Positions 24,701 through 36,890 of a stretch of 64,000 nucleotides of DNA are shown piece by piece. Within the stretch, counting starts at the first letter, position 1; each line of letters starts with the position of its first letter. Source of the stretch: Callaeas wilsoni (lineage: Eukaryota; Chordata; Aves; Passeriformes; Callaeidae); the NCBI GenBank assembly GCA_013398955.1, contig VWPU01017852.1, positions 1 through 64,000 of the forward strand, written 5' to 3'. The notes beneath the pieces were generated by a model. The model had not been told where the DNA came from. It made no database searches and saw only the letters and a list, made by a program, of their open reading frames with translations. Made by a program: the position numbers and the translations under genes.

Positions 24701-24932
24701 AGGAGGCAGAGATGGTAGCTCATCTGGAGCAGAATTCAAAATACTAAGTCTTACGCTCACATCTAGGAGCAGAGAGAACAAGCCATTAAGTTGCAATTGC
24801 TTGCCTCCCTTTGCCTCTGAAGCATAGAAACAGTATGCACATTTTAATAACATTGTGGTATGAGTAAGGGCATCACTGTGCACAATTCTTTTGCTGACTC
24901 TGGTAATAAAGCATTCTGCCCTTTATTTATAG
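21751..24932. other. AT-rich stretch before the first exon candidate
   Basis: Unique sequence with a short (AT)n tract at 22,124-22,139. A segment after TTTACTTTAG at about 24,416 is open for 60 codons but has no compatible donor phase for joining to the exon at 24,933, so it is not called. Confidence 0.55.
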
Positions 24933-25056
24933 GACTGCCTCAAGGATCTGACAGGAGGAATTGAGTGGGCTGCCAAGATATTAAATGAAATTCCCCAGAA
25001 AGACATTCAGTGCACTAAAAGAGCCTCGAAGGCAAAAAGGGAAGGAAATGGGCAAG
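24933..25056 (+). CDS. Exon candidate 1 of an unrecognised multi-exon gene
   Basis: A 124-bp segment preceded by the pyrimidine-rich acceptor CTGCCCTTTATTTATAG and followed by the strong donor CAAG|GTAGGT. Only one frame is open. It gives 41 codons beginning DCLKDLTGGIEWAAKIL and ending in a basic stretch (TKRASKAKREGNGQ). The other two frames hit stops at about codons 6 and 11. The exon enters in phase 0 and leaves in phase 1, which matches the entry phase of every later internal exon candidate on this strand. The first half looks like an amphipathic helix and the second half is Lys/Arg-rich. I do not recognise the family. It could be a conserved non-coding element, but the splice sites plus a single open frame favour an exon. 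Confidence 0.7.
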
Positions 25057-27842
25057 GTAGGTCATACATAATGATCTCAGTTGGCGTCCATTGATCTCAT
25101 CCAGGATCCTTTGAGAGTGGAATATCCATAAAAGTCTTTTAAAAGTCACTTGGATATTCTGGGTAGTGTTTGTGCTTACAGAGATGCGTTGTGCAGCAGT
25201 AAGGTTAACTGTGACAAGCCATTTTCTTTTGAATCAACTAATTAAAATATAAAAATAAAATTGTTGCCTCAGTCCATTGCGGTTAATCTGAAAAATCAGC
25301 AAAGTAATACATATTTTATCTTTAATAACTTTAGCTCTCTGCTAAAGATTTCCCTGGAAGAGAACCATGAACATGGGACTGTACTTGAAGTGATGAAAAG
25401 TCCCTTGAGCTTGTGCTCCAGGACAGGACAGAAAGGGACACCTGGGGTGAGTGTAGGACTGGGGCAAGCACACAGTGATGTGTGATGCAATGAGCCAGGA
25501 TATAGATCAAACCCAAGAATTATCATGAATCAAACCCCACCTGAATCATCTGGTAGCTTGTGGTTCTGTTAACCAAAATTATGGTTGTGCATTATGTTTA
25601 GAATCCTTCCTGTTCCCTCTTCCAGCAGAAGCAGAAATGAAATGTAAGTTTTATCATGTTCTTAAAAAACAATACTGCTGCATTATGATGCTGATGAAGT
25701 ACTTGGAGCTATGTAAAAAGTTCAAGAAATATTGATGTTATGTGTCTGAAATGCAGCAGTCTAACTTTGCTCCAGACATTGATTTGTGTAATTAGCAAAA
25801 GACTGCATCTCTTAATCTTCAACCCTTTAATTCCCTTTTGCAGTTTATAAAAGGTAGTGTACTGTATGCACTGTATTCACGGGCACTAGATAGTGTTAGG
25901 CAGGCAGACATAAGCCTTATGCTTAGAGACTCATATTTTCACTATTTTTTTTTTAGGCTCAGATTGCTCTTGTGTACAGTACCAAATGGAACTTTCTTAT
26001 TTTAACAGTCTATGTCCTGTTCAGCAGGAATCTTACGTGCCTGGTGCAGGTTTAGGGATTAATGTTATTGCTGAAAAAATGAAATTTATCTGTCCCTTTC
26101 ATTTCATTTTTGAATAAAGAATTAAATCTACAACTTTGAGGGATACTACCTTCCTTGCTGAGGCTAAAAGTTGTAATAGTCTACATTCACACTTCCCTGG
26201 GCCAAAATTATACTAATGTCATATGAATTAGACTTTTATGTAAATACCATTCAGGTTTCTCCCCAACTGGAAAACAATGTAGTAATACCATGTAAGATGC
26301 TTTGCACACAAATCTGTGTAGAGTTGTTTAAAAGACCCTAAAGCTTGTAATAAAGCTTAACATAGAATGACTTCGTCCACCATTTAAGTGACACTAGTTG
26401 CTAAGCAGGAAATAAAACAGGCCTCCTGTACCAAAAATTAGACTATTTTGGGAATCTTTACATTTAAAATGGAAACAATTCTGTCGGCTTTGAAAAAGCA
26501 CAAGCTGTGGCCTGGTTGGAATTTGGCCTGATTGGGCTTTGGCTGAAACACCTGTTTGACACAAAATTAAAAAATTCCTCCAAGTTTTGATGACCAGAAG
26601 ATGTCAGTGCTTTAAAAACAAAACAAAAAAAAATCACTTTGAACCTGAACAAATACATCACCCTGTTCCATGACTTTTTAAATAGACTTTTTATTGATTG
26701 CAGAAGGAGCTTTCAATACTGGCTTTTCTAGAGTTGGATGTCTTCACTAAATAGCTGCACCTAAATTTTAGCAGATGTTTCTCTATTTTAGGCTTTTTGA
26801 AACCTCCAAGTATTTTTTCTGTTTAAGTACATTAGGACCAAATGGTGAATTACTGAAAGTCAAAAAACTTTGCCTTTATCATAAAAGTGCTTTCTAATAA
26901 AAGAAAAGGTGATATTAAGGCCTTTATTATAGTCTTCTGGATCAAACTGCTACAAATTAGCCCATATTTAGTCCAGTAAAACAGTTCTGATTGCTTTGTA
27001 TTGAATATAAACTGTAATGAAGTAAAGTGGCAGTTGAATGAGCTGATGAATTAAAAAGGAGAATCTTTTACAGCTGGAAAGCACTTTGATGTGTCATTTA
27101 TTATTTCCATGCTGCACCACGTGCTAGTGGTAAGTGTGGCTTATTGATGGTCTGCCCGTATTTGTGTGTACTCAGACTACGGCTGTTTTGATCCTGATAC
27201 CAAGATTATGGGAACCATCACTTACAGTGAGTGCATCTGTTAGAAATTGGGGTTCAGAAACAGGACTTTTATTTCAATGAGCAAACAAATAACTGAGCAT
27301 GGATAGCAGCTCATGCAGCTAGTTGAAAGAAGTTTTGATTGCTCTTTTCTTATTGCCTGTTAAAGAAATATGTCAAGTGAGCTCATGCTTTCGGTTGTTT
27401 GAGTAAAAATGAATGGAGTAATTTTTAAAACCCTACTGTTTTTTTCTAGGGTTGTCTTTTCCTTCCATTGCCCTCCTCCTGCTGCTGTCTGTAGAGGTGG
27501 TAGTGGTTCCCCCATCCTCAGCTGTTGCATGCAAGCCCTACACTACCCCTGACAAGATGAGTTCAACCTCTTGGGTTGTTCCATCCTGTGTTCTTTTTAA
27601 AATCTGTTAGTTGACTACCCAGGATTTGTAACCAAAATGCAGGAGCCTGCTTTTAAACTGCAGGTACGATACACTATTGAATTGGTACTGCACTGCAATG
27701 TGTCCACACTTTGGAGATCAGCTGGCCCTCCCTTGCACTGACATCCATGCTGGTATTCCGTTCCTGAGGAAACCACTTAACTGAGTGGCAGTGTAGACAC
27801 AAAGGAATATCTTAAACTTAGCAACCTTTGTGTGCCTTTCAG
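25057..27842. other. Intron-like stretch
   Basis: AT-rich sequence after the donor at 25,057. A 53-bp segment at about 27,075-27,130, between TTTTACAG and GTGGTAAGT, has good splice sites but leaves in phase 0 and does not fit the chain. Nothing else stands out. Confidence 0.5.
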
Positions 27843-28075
27843 GTACCTGTTTCTGAAAATAAAACTCCATGTGAAAAGAAAAAAGGTGCCAAGAAGTTTT
27901 GCTAATAGAATGAAAAACCCTGTTAAAATGGAACAGCGTTCATTTCTATCCACTCCGCAGCAGGCTATGAAAATGTCCCAAGCTCTTTCTTTGAAGTGTG
28001 GAATGACCTTCCCTGGCTCTGCAGCCAATAGTCTGGAGCTGTGCTTTCCTAAAACTCGCCATTTTATCTTGCTTT
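27843..28075 (+). CDS. Exon-like segment with strong splice sites but conflicting frame
   Basis: A 233-bp segment lies between the strong acceptor CTTTGTGTGCCTTTCAG and the strong donor CTTT|GTAAGT. It is open throughout in one frame that enters in phase 2 and leaves in phase 1. That entry does not fit the phase-1 exit of exon candidate 1. A second frame (phase 0) gives VPVSENKTPCEKKKGAKKFC and then stops. The two frames meet at an A6 run (27,882-27,890 region). It may be an exon used after an exon I did not find, an alternative exon, a decayed exon, or chance. The fit to the gene model is poor, so confidence is low. Confidence 0.28.
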
Positions 28076-28690
28076 GTAAGTTGAGATAGAGGGGTTCAGA
28101 TTTAAAGGAGAGCAAGAGTGGCCATGGAGTTGGAACCTATGGCCACTTCATGCTGCCTTCTACTAAACCTAAACCAGCTGTGTTTTAGCTTTAGTTTTAC
28201 TGGAATGGCTGAGGAGAAATTTGCCATCCAGGAGTACCCCCTGTTGCAATGCATTTGTCCAGTATTCTTAGATGCTGGCAGCATCCGAGCCGTTAGGCAC
28301 GGGCCATGTTCACATTGAAACTGAGCTGGTAATCTGTGCTCAGAAGACAAGGGCTGTCAGATGGTCCTCAGTGCTAGGTTAATAGTTCCATGATTTCCAG
28401 CTAGCTTGGAGCATGGCTAGAGAACACCTGAGGCCTGCTCACAAGCATGTGTGGCTACCCTTACTAGAGAAGGTGTAAAATACATTTTGTTCCCTAATCA
28501 CTTAGAGCTAGGGTCTGATTTTAAGTCCTTGAAGAATGACTTTGCTCTCTTGATCCATGTTTAGATTTCTATTTTTCTATGAGAAATGCTAGATATGAAG
28601 AGTCTGTGGGGATTGCAGAGTCTGATGTTATTCAGCTGGATTAAAAGCTGTAGAAGAATGGCTCGCTAAGCAAGGACATGCAGAGCTAAG
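28076..28690. other. Intron-like stretch
   Basis: About 600 bp of unique sequence between the exon-like segment and the putative LTR. No feature was seen. Confidence 0.5.
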
Positions 28691-29145
28691 CTACATGCAC
28701 AACCCAGGATTCAGTAATTGTTGAGCAGTTTCTCAGAGAAAATAGATCCTGGGAGCAGTTTCTCACGGGAGCTGCTCATTGGAATGTGCACAACCCAGGC
28801 CTCAGCAACCTTGATTATCCTTAATAAGCAAGAAAGAAGAAACAAAGTCACTGGTAGGAAAGTAACAAGATGGGAAGACAGGATGGGAAAACAGGAGCAT
28901 GTAACCACAAGAAAGAATTAAGAAAAAGCATGATTGTTTAGCTATAGCCAATCTGTATTAACTATTATACACGTGATAATCGCTATTATCCAATCATAAA
29001 TTGCTAAGCGGCGCGTGAACAAGCTGACTAATGTATATAACCAGGCCTATAATAATCACTAAAGAAGAGGAAGAAATTAGGAGTTCCACCAATAACTCTA
29101 CGAGTGCGTGTGGTTCATCCTGGCAACTCTCCACAAAAAGCCTTT
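28691..29145 (+). mobile_element. Putative LTR or retrovirus-derived promoter fragment
   Basis: The stretch has a promoter-like layout typical of retroviral U3 regions. CCAAT-type boxes (TAGCCAATC near 28,946 and TATCCAATC near 28,987) are followed by a GGCGCGTGAAC element and a TATA box (TGTATATAACC, about 29,034). A downstream region is rich in AAGAAG. Boundaries are uncertain, since I found no TG...CA ends with a matching target duplication. The first 100 bp contain interleaved short repeats (see findings). It could instead be a host promoter. Confidence 0.4.
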
Positions 29146-29949
29146 ATTGTTTTACTTCATCTACCTCTTTGCAACTTTTGCAGCCTCAGCAGATGCCCTG
29201 AAAACTTGGTAGAAGATCTTTGCTGTAGTCTTTGGTTTATAACTAAAAGACATTCAAGCCATTTATGTGCTGGTCGGCACCCCAGTATGGGTTAGGCTGA
29301 ATGGAGCATGAGAATTTTTGTCACAAATGCTGAATATCTTCTGGTAGTTTGACTTTTCTCCATCTGTACAGAATTAAGGAATCTGTTTGGGTATGTGGGT
29401 ATGAAATACTCACTCTGCCTCAAAAGAGCTTACCCATGTTCTTCCTGGAGAAATGTTGCATCCTTGAAGGAGGAGAAGCTAAGATGCAGAACTGAGGAAG
29501 ATGGAGCTGTGTGTGCAGAAGAGATTATTGCCATGGGGGACCAGTGTCTGACAATTCACTGAGCATTTCCTGGGATGAGACAGACTTGGATTCCTCAGAA
29601 CAACCAGTAATGTGGCCCCTGGGAAGCCACAGAGCTGCTAACTTTTCAGGCCATTCCTGCTAACATCCTGAATGTCTACCGTATCCCTTATGGGTGTCTC
29701 CTGTTTTCTGAGCTGAGAATGGCTTTGTTTAGATGCTTTAGAGTAGGAAATGCTAATGATTTATTCTGTTTAGTGTTGTGGTGAAGGAACCAACCAGGAG
29801 GCCACAGGGCCCAGAAACAGAGGTTTGGTGGGCTGGTACCAAGGAGTGAAACCCCCATTCTGTGAAGATGGCTTCTGCCTTGGGATTCCTAGGATTCCTG
29901 AGGGGTGGTTCTGTCTACAGTGACAGACACCCCTTGTGTCCCCTAAGGG

Positions 29950-30325
29950 AAGGTGTCCTGGCCTGTCCCGCCTTCCTCCTCTTCCTATGAGTCCCTGTGG
30001 TGTCACCCCGCCCCCTTCCCTGCATCCTTATGAAGCCCTGATTACTGTGCCTTGCCCTCTTCGGCATCCAGACCATTTGAGGGTGCTTCTACAATACCCC
30101 CTTGGCTCACCGGCCGAGAGTCACCTCTGCTCATTCATTTCTGGCCGTGCCTGGGCTCTCCTCACGCCCCAGGCACGCTCGGCTCCGTGCCCTCCACCGC
30201 ACGGGCTGGGAGGCTGGCTAGCGAGGCACCGAGGTGCCCCGGGGCGTCCTTCCTTTGTGTGGGACACGCCTGGACCAAGCTGCTGCCATCTCAGCCCAGC
30301 CAGCGTGCCGGCGGCGCATTTAATA
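29950..30325. promoter_or_regulatory. CpG-rich patch
   Basis: Roughly 370 bp of GC-rich sequence with about 20 CpG dinucleotides, in a setting where CpG is rare. The densest part runs from CACCGGCCGAG (about 30,108) to CGTGCCGGCGGCGC (about 30,318), and it stops abruptly at TTTAATATTAATATAG. This could be a small CpG island (an alternative or antisense promoter) or the GC-rich remnant of a repeat. No TATA box is obvious and no first exon is apparent on either strand. Confidence 0.45.
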
Positions 30326-30330
30326 TTAAT

Positions 30331-32890
30331 ATAGTTTAGATTGCTTCAAGGTTCCCTGAGTTCTAGAGATAAATGAGACAGTCATTGGAAGAGGCTTCTG
30401 TTGTTCAATGGCAGCATATATTTAGTTTACATGGTGTTGAAAAATAACCAACTCAAAAAACCAACTTTTGACTGGTTAAAACAAGAAACTAAATGGATGG
30501 GCAGCTGGGGAGAGGCCATAGCAGAAACAGTAAGGGATTTTGCTTATTTAAGAAACTCAGCTGGTAATTTCTGTTTTGCTATGTGTTTCTACTTCTGTCA
30601 TATAAATTAGAAAATTTCCACTGAATTTAGGAGCCAATGTGTGCGATAAACTGGTGTCCTGTCTCACAGAATAAACAAATGCATTTTCATTGTTAATCCT
30701 TCACACTAGTTCAGAATTCTTAATGAGTTTTTGGCCATAATTTTGGGAACAAAGCCTGTTAGAGGAATGTGTTTTAAATGGAGGTAATATTAGGAAGAAT
30801 ATTCATGAAACAAAGAAACTATAGTAGTGGAAGAATGAAGATTATTTACTTTCCAAAATAGTATAATTTGAGACCAAAGGCTGGTAAAATTTGTGCCAAT
30901 TTCTGTGACCTGTTTCAGCTGAAAGAATAAGAGAAATCAAGCTTTTTACTATCTTGAATGTCATGCTGTTTTAGATTAGATATGTTTAAAAATGAAAGCT
31001 AGCACCTGAAATTTATTTTTTCACCTCTACATTATGGCTTTTTCTAGACGTTTTATTTCTATACTAGGTTTTTCCAGCCACATGAATTTGCTTTAACAGT
31101 TACTTGTGATTACAGTCACTACATTTCTACTTTCTTGCTCAACTGTTGGGTCAAGCTGGAAGCCATTTAAAACTCTGGGAAATTTGAATTGATTTTTAAG
31201 CCATTTAAAATGCACCAATGGCCTGAACTGTTCTTATGATAAGGAGGAATACAAGCTTAATTTTTATTTTTTAAAAGGCAATTTGTATAGTAATGTGACC
31301 AGTTCTTAGAGGGCCTTTATGCTAACAAATGTGCAATTACTTATGTCAGCACAGTATTACTGTAGTAATATCAGCTTTTCTCATATTAATGGTTTTATGA
31401 TTGCTGAAATGATATTCCCAAATCTAAATGTATCCAGTGAGATTGGATGTATTTAGTCAAAGTTTTCAGATTCTCTACAGGAAAGAAGGAGGTGTGTAAG
31501 TGAAAATAGTCCTTGGAGATAATAGTTTGAAGGAACATTTTCTGTGTATTATACGTGAATTTTAATTCTGGCTAGCTCTCAGCTTTTCCTATTAGGAATT
31601 TCCTTGGAGAAAAAGCTACAAAATCCAAATCATCATAGTAAGACATGAACAGAATTAAGGCAGAAGTTGTAGCAGGTTACTGTGCTAAGTAATGGCACTT
31701 GAGTTGCTTCCGTTAACATTAGGTGGAAACTTTAATTTTATTTGTATTATATTTTTATATTGTCAGTTACATCCAGGAAGGTGCAAATCATTGTCTCTAA
31801 TTTCTAATGAGTACAAGAAAGAACAAAGGTTTTTAAAAGCATGGAGTACAGAAATCGCATCCTTGACTGTAAAGATACTGCTGTTAGCATGAGTTTGCTG
31901 CAGCCATGGACCCACAGGTATTCCAGGGATAACACGGGAGCTGCTGCTTTCTGTGTTACAGTGTGCCACTGCAGTGCCAGGCTTTGGGGTCCTTTCTGGT
32001 CTCTTAAAACACAGATCTGCAGCAAATGCTTTACATCATGCTGCCCTTTGACAGTCCTGTTTGCAGCGCTGATGCAAACCGCTCTGAGCAGCAACAGAGC
32101 AGGTCACTCTTACAGGTTTTCTCTCTCTCTCTTTTTTTTTTGTTTTGTTTTGTTTTGTTCTGTTTTGTTTTTGTTTTTTTTTTGAGAACCAGAGGACACA
32201 CACATTTCTGGTCCTGTTATTCCATTGTTAGTGGGGTGTCATGTTTGGAGCCCTGTCTAGATCCAATAAAAGCTCCTTGCACACAGCATCTGCTTTTGCA
32301 CAGCTTTGAACTATTGCTTATGTTGAATTACAAGTGGCTCACTGGCTTCTTACTACATGGTGGGTTTAGTTCATACTTCAATAAATTCTTTATCAAACCT
32401 TCTGAACAGAGAGGCTTTATACATTCTTTTGAGTGACATTTTTTCCCCTCATCCTTCTGTTGTCAATGGGTACCCTGGATTAATGTCTGATTTGGAATAG
32501 TGTAGTGGCAACTTCTGCACTCTGTAATGTTGCCTGCTATCATACCAGGCTGTGACATGCAGCTCTGTGTAACTTACCTCTGCCTAATTTGCAGCACCAA
32601 TGGGACTTTGTTCCAGCAGCTCTTGGGATTTTTTGTGTGCACAGTATTAACCCATCTGAAGAACATCACTTGACAGAAGAAGTCTGATTTTCATACAAGA
32701 AAACATGTGTCTAGAAATGACACAGGATTCTGGTATTTGTCCTTGGTGGGCTTTTTTTATTGATGTCCATTTAAATTTGTAGTTTGGGTAATGTGACTTG
32801 CTTTTTCAAGGATTTATACTACGGTGAATTGAGACTGTGAATTGAGATGTTTTTCCATCCCTACGTGCATGTACACAATTTCCTTTTCAG
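30331..32890. other. Intron-like stretch
   Basis: AT-rich unique sequence, with the T/TTTTG tract at 32,117-32,184. No supported gene. Confidence 0.5.
32117..32184. repeat. (TC)n and (TTTTG)n low-complexity tract
   Basis: A short TC run is followed by several TTTTG units and long T runs. Such a tract can be the poly(A) end of an old retrocopy read from the other strand, but no retrocopy body was recognised beside it. Confidence 0.8.
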
Positions 32891-32974
32891 AGGGAACCTT
32901 GCCAAGCTCTGTGTCAGGGTATGGCTCCATGAAGGGAGGATGCTTGGCAGGGTTTCTGAAGCTTTTATTTAAAA
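32891..32974 (+). CDS. Exon candidate 2 (small) of the unrecognised gene
   Basis: An 84-bp segment between a good acceptor (CACAATTTCCTTTTCAG) and a good donor (AAAA|GTAAGA). The only frame open to the donor enters and leaves in phase 1 and encodes about 28 residues including GTLPSSVSGYGSMKGG. The length is a multiple of three and the phases match exon candidates 1 and 3, so it could be spliced in or skipped without a frame change. Short length makes chance more likely than for the larger exons. Confidence 0.4.
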
Positions 32975-33718
32975 GTAAGACGGTCAGCTGTGGCGATTCT
33001 CAGGTATGGAGATGGACTGGACACTGAAGAAGTGGATTCACACCTTATTCTTTCTCCATTCTCAGCACCAGCATATATATCCATGTCTCTTGTTTACATA
33101 CCATCGTGCCTTACAAACACTCGTGATAACATCAGCTACCACAGTTCCCACTAACTCTCTACTCCCTGCACACATTTTTGCCACACAGTTAGCCACCTCC
33201 CTCCTCTGTGCTCCTCATGCCCTCCTTTCCCATGGATCTGCTCTCACGGGATGTTTGTGTGATCCTTTCAAGGGTTCAGCGTGATCTGGTCGAGGCCAAA
33301 GCTACTTTCCCATGAGAGGCTGTCACAGTCAGCTAAAGATCAGTATGCCCTGGGTGATGGGGAAGGACATCTCCCTCCTGTGGAAGGAAGACTGTGAATT
33401 GTTCAGCAAGCAGGAAAGTGGAATTATCACTCAGGAGCATATAACTCAGTCCCTGCATACCCTGGGACTGTGCCATTAACTCTCAGAGTAGGGATGTTTC
33501 CTTCTCATATAGGTATAAAAGAAGGAAGGTGTGAATGAAATTTTGTTTGGTTTGGTTTGGTGAGGGGCAGGGAGAGGAACTTTTCAGAAAACTTAAAAGC
33601 TCTCAGAGGAAAATGTTCGGATGTTGTCTCTTTTGGACTTGAGAAACTTAATTGAGCAGGGTACCAAGAGAGAGCAGCACTGGAGAATCTTGTGCTTGCG
33701 GGGGAATGTGTCAGCTGA
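32975..33718. other. Intron-like stretch
   Basis: Unique sequence between exon candidate 2 and the SINE. A (TTTGG)n run is at about 33,541-33,562. Confidence 0.5.
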
Positions 33719-33856
33719 GATTACAGAATACTCTGAATTGGAAAGGACCCACAAGGGTCATCGAGTCCAGCTCTTAAGTGAATGGCCCATACAGGGATCA
33801 AACCCACAGCCTTGGCATTATTGACGCCATGCTCTGACCAGCTGAGCTAATCTCAG
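33719..33856 (-). mobile_element. tRNA-Ile-derived SINE with CR1-type tail (TguSINE1-like)
   Basis: Read on the minus strand, the head is a tRNA pseudogene. Box A reads TTAGCTCAGCTGGTCAGAGC, the anticodon region GTCAATAATGCCAAGG recalls tRNA-Ile(AAT), and box B is GGGTTTGATCC, followed by GGGCCA. The tail, GGACTCGATGACCCTTGTGG then GTCCTTTCCAATTCAGAG, is the CR1 3' end. This head-plus-tail structure matches the tRNA-Ile/CR1 SINEs described from passerines, which borrow CR1 machinery. It is transcribed by RNA polymerase III when active. This copy carries many substitutions and is inactive. It is the main taxonomic clue in the window. Confidence 0.85.
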
Positions 33857-36800
33857 TGATACTCCAACAAACCTTATCTCATTTGTCTCTGCTATACTTA
33901 TGTGTGTTGGAGGCTTACTGTACCAAGGCAGGATGACTACAGATGTTATCTGCTACGTGATGGAAAAACAAGCTAAAAACCAAACAAACATGATGGTGAT
34001 AGTAACCCTCTTTCCCCACAATGGTTTGCAATCATGCAAACAAGCAAATTCTAGAGAATTCTGAGCAAGTGTAATCTGCTCCCATTCAATTAGAGTGGAT
34101 TGTTGCTTTTCACAACTTTAGCTTATAAAAACTGTAATGTAATTATAGTGTAGAAATAGCAAGAATGGAAGGAATTAATGTGCATCAAGTTTTCCAATGG
34201 GAAATAAATACAGATATTGGCAGAAACGCTACACAAATAGATCAATGCATACACTGAATAAAACAAATATTCTGATCCAGAGAGTGTGCTGACACCTTTC
34301 TGAGCAGGCAGCATGGGAAGAATGCACTGGAGTTTTGCCAGCTCTTTATAAAAAGCCAGTGGAGCTCCCATGACTGACTTCTTGTCAGAAGTGGGGGGAG
34401 GTAAGCTCTGTTTGTCCCACCAGAGGACCTGGAGCAGAGTTGAGAGGAAGGCTGTGGGGCAAAAGCCATGCTTTGCTTTCATCATCCTCAGGCTTGAGAG
34501 TTCAATTTAGTACTGGCTGCACAGTAGGTGGACCTCACCTGCTCATGGCCCAGGTTAGCTATTGAACTAGCTGGGAAAGTCCCAGAGTCTTTACTCTGCT
34601 GGCTGCTAATGCATTGGTCAAAGGCAGGTGAAGAGAGCTACTGCTGTGCCAGTGCCTTCCCCTGCTCTGTTAAAGAAGTTGCTCAGTAGGGGCACGTGCA
34701 CATCCCTTTTCTGTTAGTTGCAAAGGATTCTGCAGAGGACTGTGCCCAGCTGCATGAAAGGCAGAGCCTCAGGGGTGCTGTGGGAGTGCCAGCGTGGGAA
34801 ACGTGCCTGGTGTAAGTTAGTACACTTGGCCTCATGCCCAAAACCGTAAACTACTGTGGCAAGCCTTGAAATGTTTTTTTGTGACCAGAGCTACAACTGT
34901 AAATACATTTTTCACAGTTCTTGTAGCTGTCACAAATAAATTATCATAGGCAGTTTCTTTCTATTGAGACATTTGAGCAATGCTAGTTAGTGATGCTCAG
35001 TTCTATGTAGCAACAAGCTGAGATGCATTCATAAATAATGGCAACTGCTGTGGGGCACAAAGAAGGTGTTTTTCTTGTGCATGCAGTCTGCTTAGACACC
35101 TAATAATGCAAATGCTGAACAGATTGCAATTTGACACAAAATGCTCTAATTCGAAGTATTGTCCCCTCTTGTCAGAAGAAGGAGGCCAAGTTCAGCTGGT
35201 GGAATTCAGCGTTGTTCTGTTCTTGTGGTAAATATACTTGGTGTTTCATGGAATTCAGGGAACTTACGCTCACTGGTGTTTTAAAGTCTGGGCTCAGGTC
35301 AGTGTCTTTCTGGTGCACAGACATGTGGGAGCTTGCTGTAGCTGACTTGGCAAATATAGGTGACTGTACTTGGGAATTCTGGTCTTCAGTTATCTGAAAG
35401 GTGTACAGGTGTGTGGGGTGGGAAGAGCAGAGGAGAGATTTGGAGAGAGAGAAAAATGAAGTCATAAGGAAAAATGGAGAGAGGGTAAGTAATTTCTTGT
35501 GTCTGAGCAGAATATGAATGAGATGTTTGGGGTTTTTGCGGTGTTTTAGTATTTTTTCAAATGGGCTTTGTCCAAGTACGGTAGAACACCTCATTCAGGA
35601 CTGGAAAGCAGTTCTGTTGTATTCGGTGTTCAAATGTGTTTCAAAATTGGCACCTTTGTGTACCATATAACCGGGGAAATCAAATGTATTTACAAAAATC
35701 TCTGCCAAATAAAGTCAGTTGTATTTATATGCGCTGGCTGGATCTCACCTCCTCAGAGTAACCCCATGTGTGTATTGGAACTCCATCAACTTTGCTTTTT
35801 CATGCTGTGTGATTTGATCTGTTCTCTGTTGTTGCCATTAGCCTTGAGGGTAATTTTTAATCCATGCTGTGCCTGTGCCAGCACTACAGAGCCTGGCTGT
35901 CAGCTGGCTTGGACGCCAGGTGGGCGCACGCCAGGTAACACACTCTACCTGGTAACTTGCTGCTTCAACAGTGGCGTGAAACCTGGCACCAGCGCAAGTC
36001 CTTCCATCCCTGTACTCTACAGCCTGTTCTTCACTGCTCTTTCCCACACCAACTCCTTAAACATGAGTGGAAAATGGTAAACAGTCCTTCCTGATCCCAT
36101 GGAAGTCCACCTACCTTCTCACCTAAAGGAAGTGTTATGGGCTGGGAGAGTTGTGGGAGTGTGTCCTGTCCTCACCATGGGCTGTGTGACCTCCTCAGTA
36201 AATAGGTTGCCTACCCATGCCAAACAGTCTGGCAGACAGGGACAGGCATGAAAATTAAGTACCAGCATTTATTCTTCAGCATTTTAACTTTCACAGGAAT
36301 TAAGGTACAAAAGAACTTTAGAAAATGAAGAAATGTTGTATTTACATCGCTATTAATCATATTCAGGCAATCAAACAGTTCAGTTTAAAGCTTGTCTCCA
36401 TTGTGGAGATAAGAAAACACAGAAAAAAGTAGTTTCAAATTAATTTCAACTGTGTATTAAATATAGGCACTGTATTAAGACTGGAGTGGCTTTAATTTGC
36501 TTTACATGTTCAACAGCATTGAGGTATTTTCAGTTCTAGATGAGAGGGTTCACTCCAGGGTTTATAGCACTTTCTACAGAGAAGCCCATATGCATGTTTA
36601 CAGTTGAAATGTTTCCACGTTTTTGATGAGCAGGTTATTTCGTAATTGTTCAGCTCTTGATGCTCTTGTTTCACTTCAAGGCACATGTTAATGACCTGTG
36701 TCTGGAATCAGAGAGAACTCTGGATGGCCTTCTTGTCTCTTCTTGTGTGGCTACTCTTGCCTTCCTTGAGATGGTGGTTGAAGGGCATTAAGACAAGGTG

Positions 36801-36890
36801 GCAGTAAATTATTGTGCTGGCTGTGCATTTAAGACCACCTATTCTTGGCATCTCTGCCCTAGTAAAACTGGCACATCACCTACCCCACAG
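33857..36890. other. Intron-like stretch
   Basis: No repeat or gene was recognised. A 170-codon open frame on the + strand at 35,568-36,080 lacks splice support and coding character, and is treated as chance. Confidence 0.5.

Noticed and set aside
33719..33856. Functional tRNA gene
   Set aside because: The acceptor stem is decayed and the head is fused to a CR1 tail, so this is a SINE and not a working tRNA-Ile gene.
35568..36080. 170-codon open frame on the + strand
   Set aside because: Cys/Leu-rich content without motif, no matching splice phases, and no repeat of coding character in neighbouring segments.
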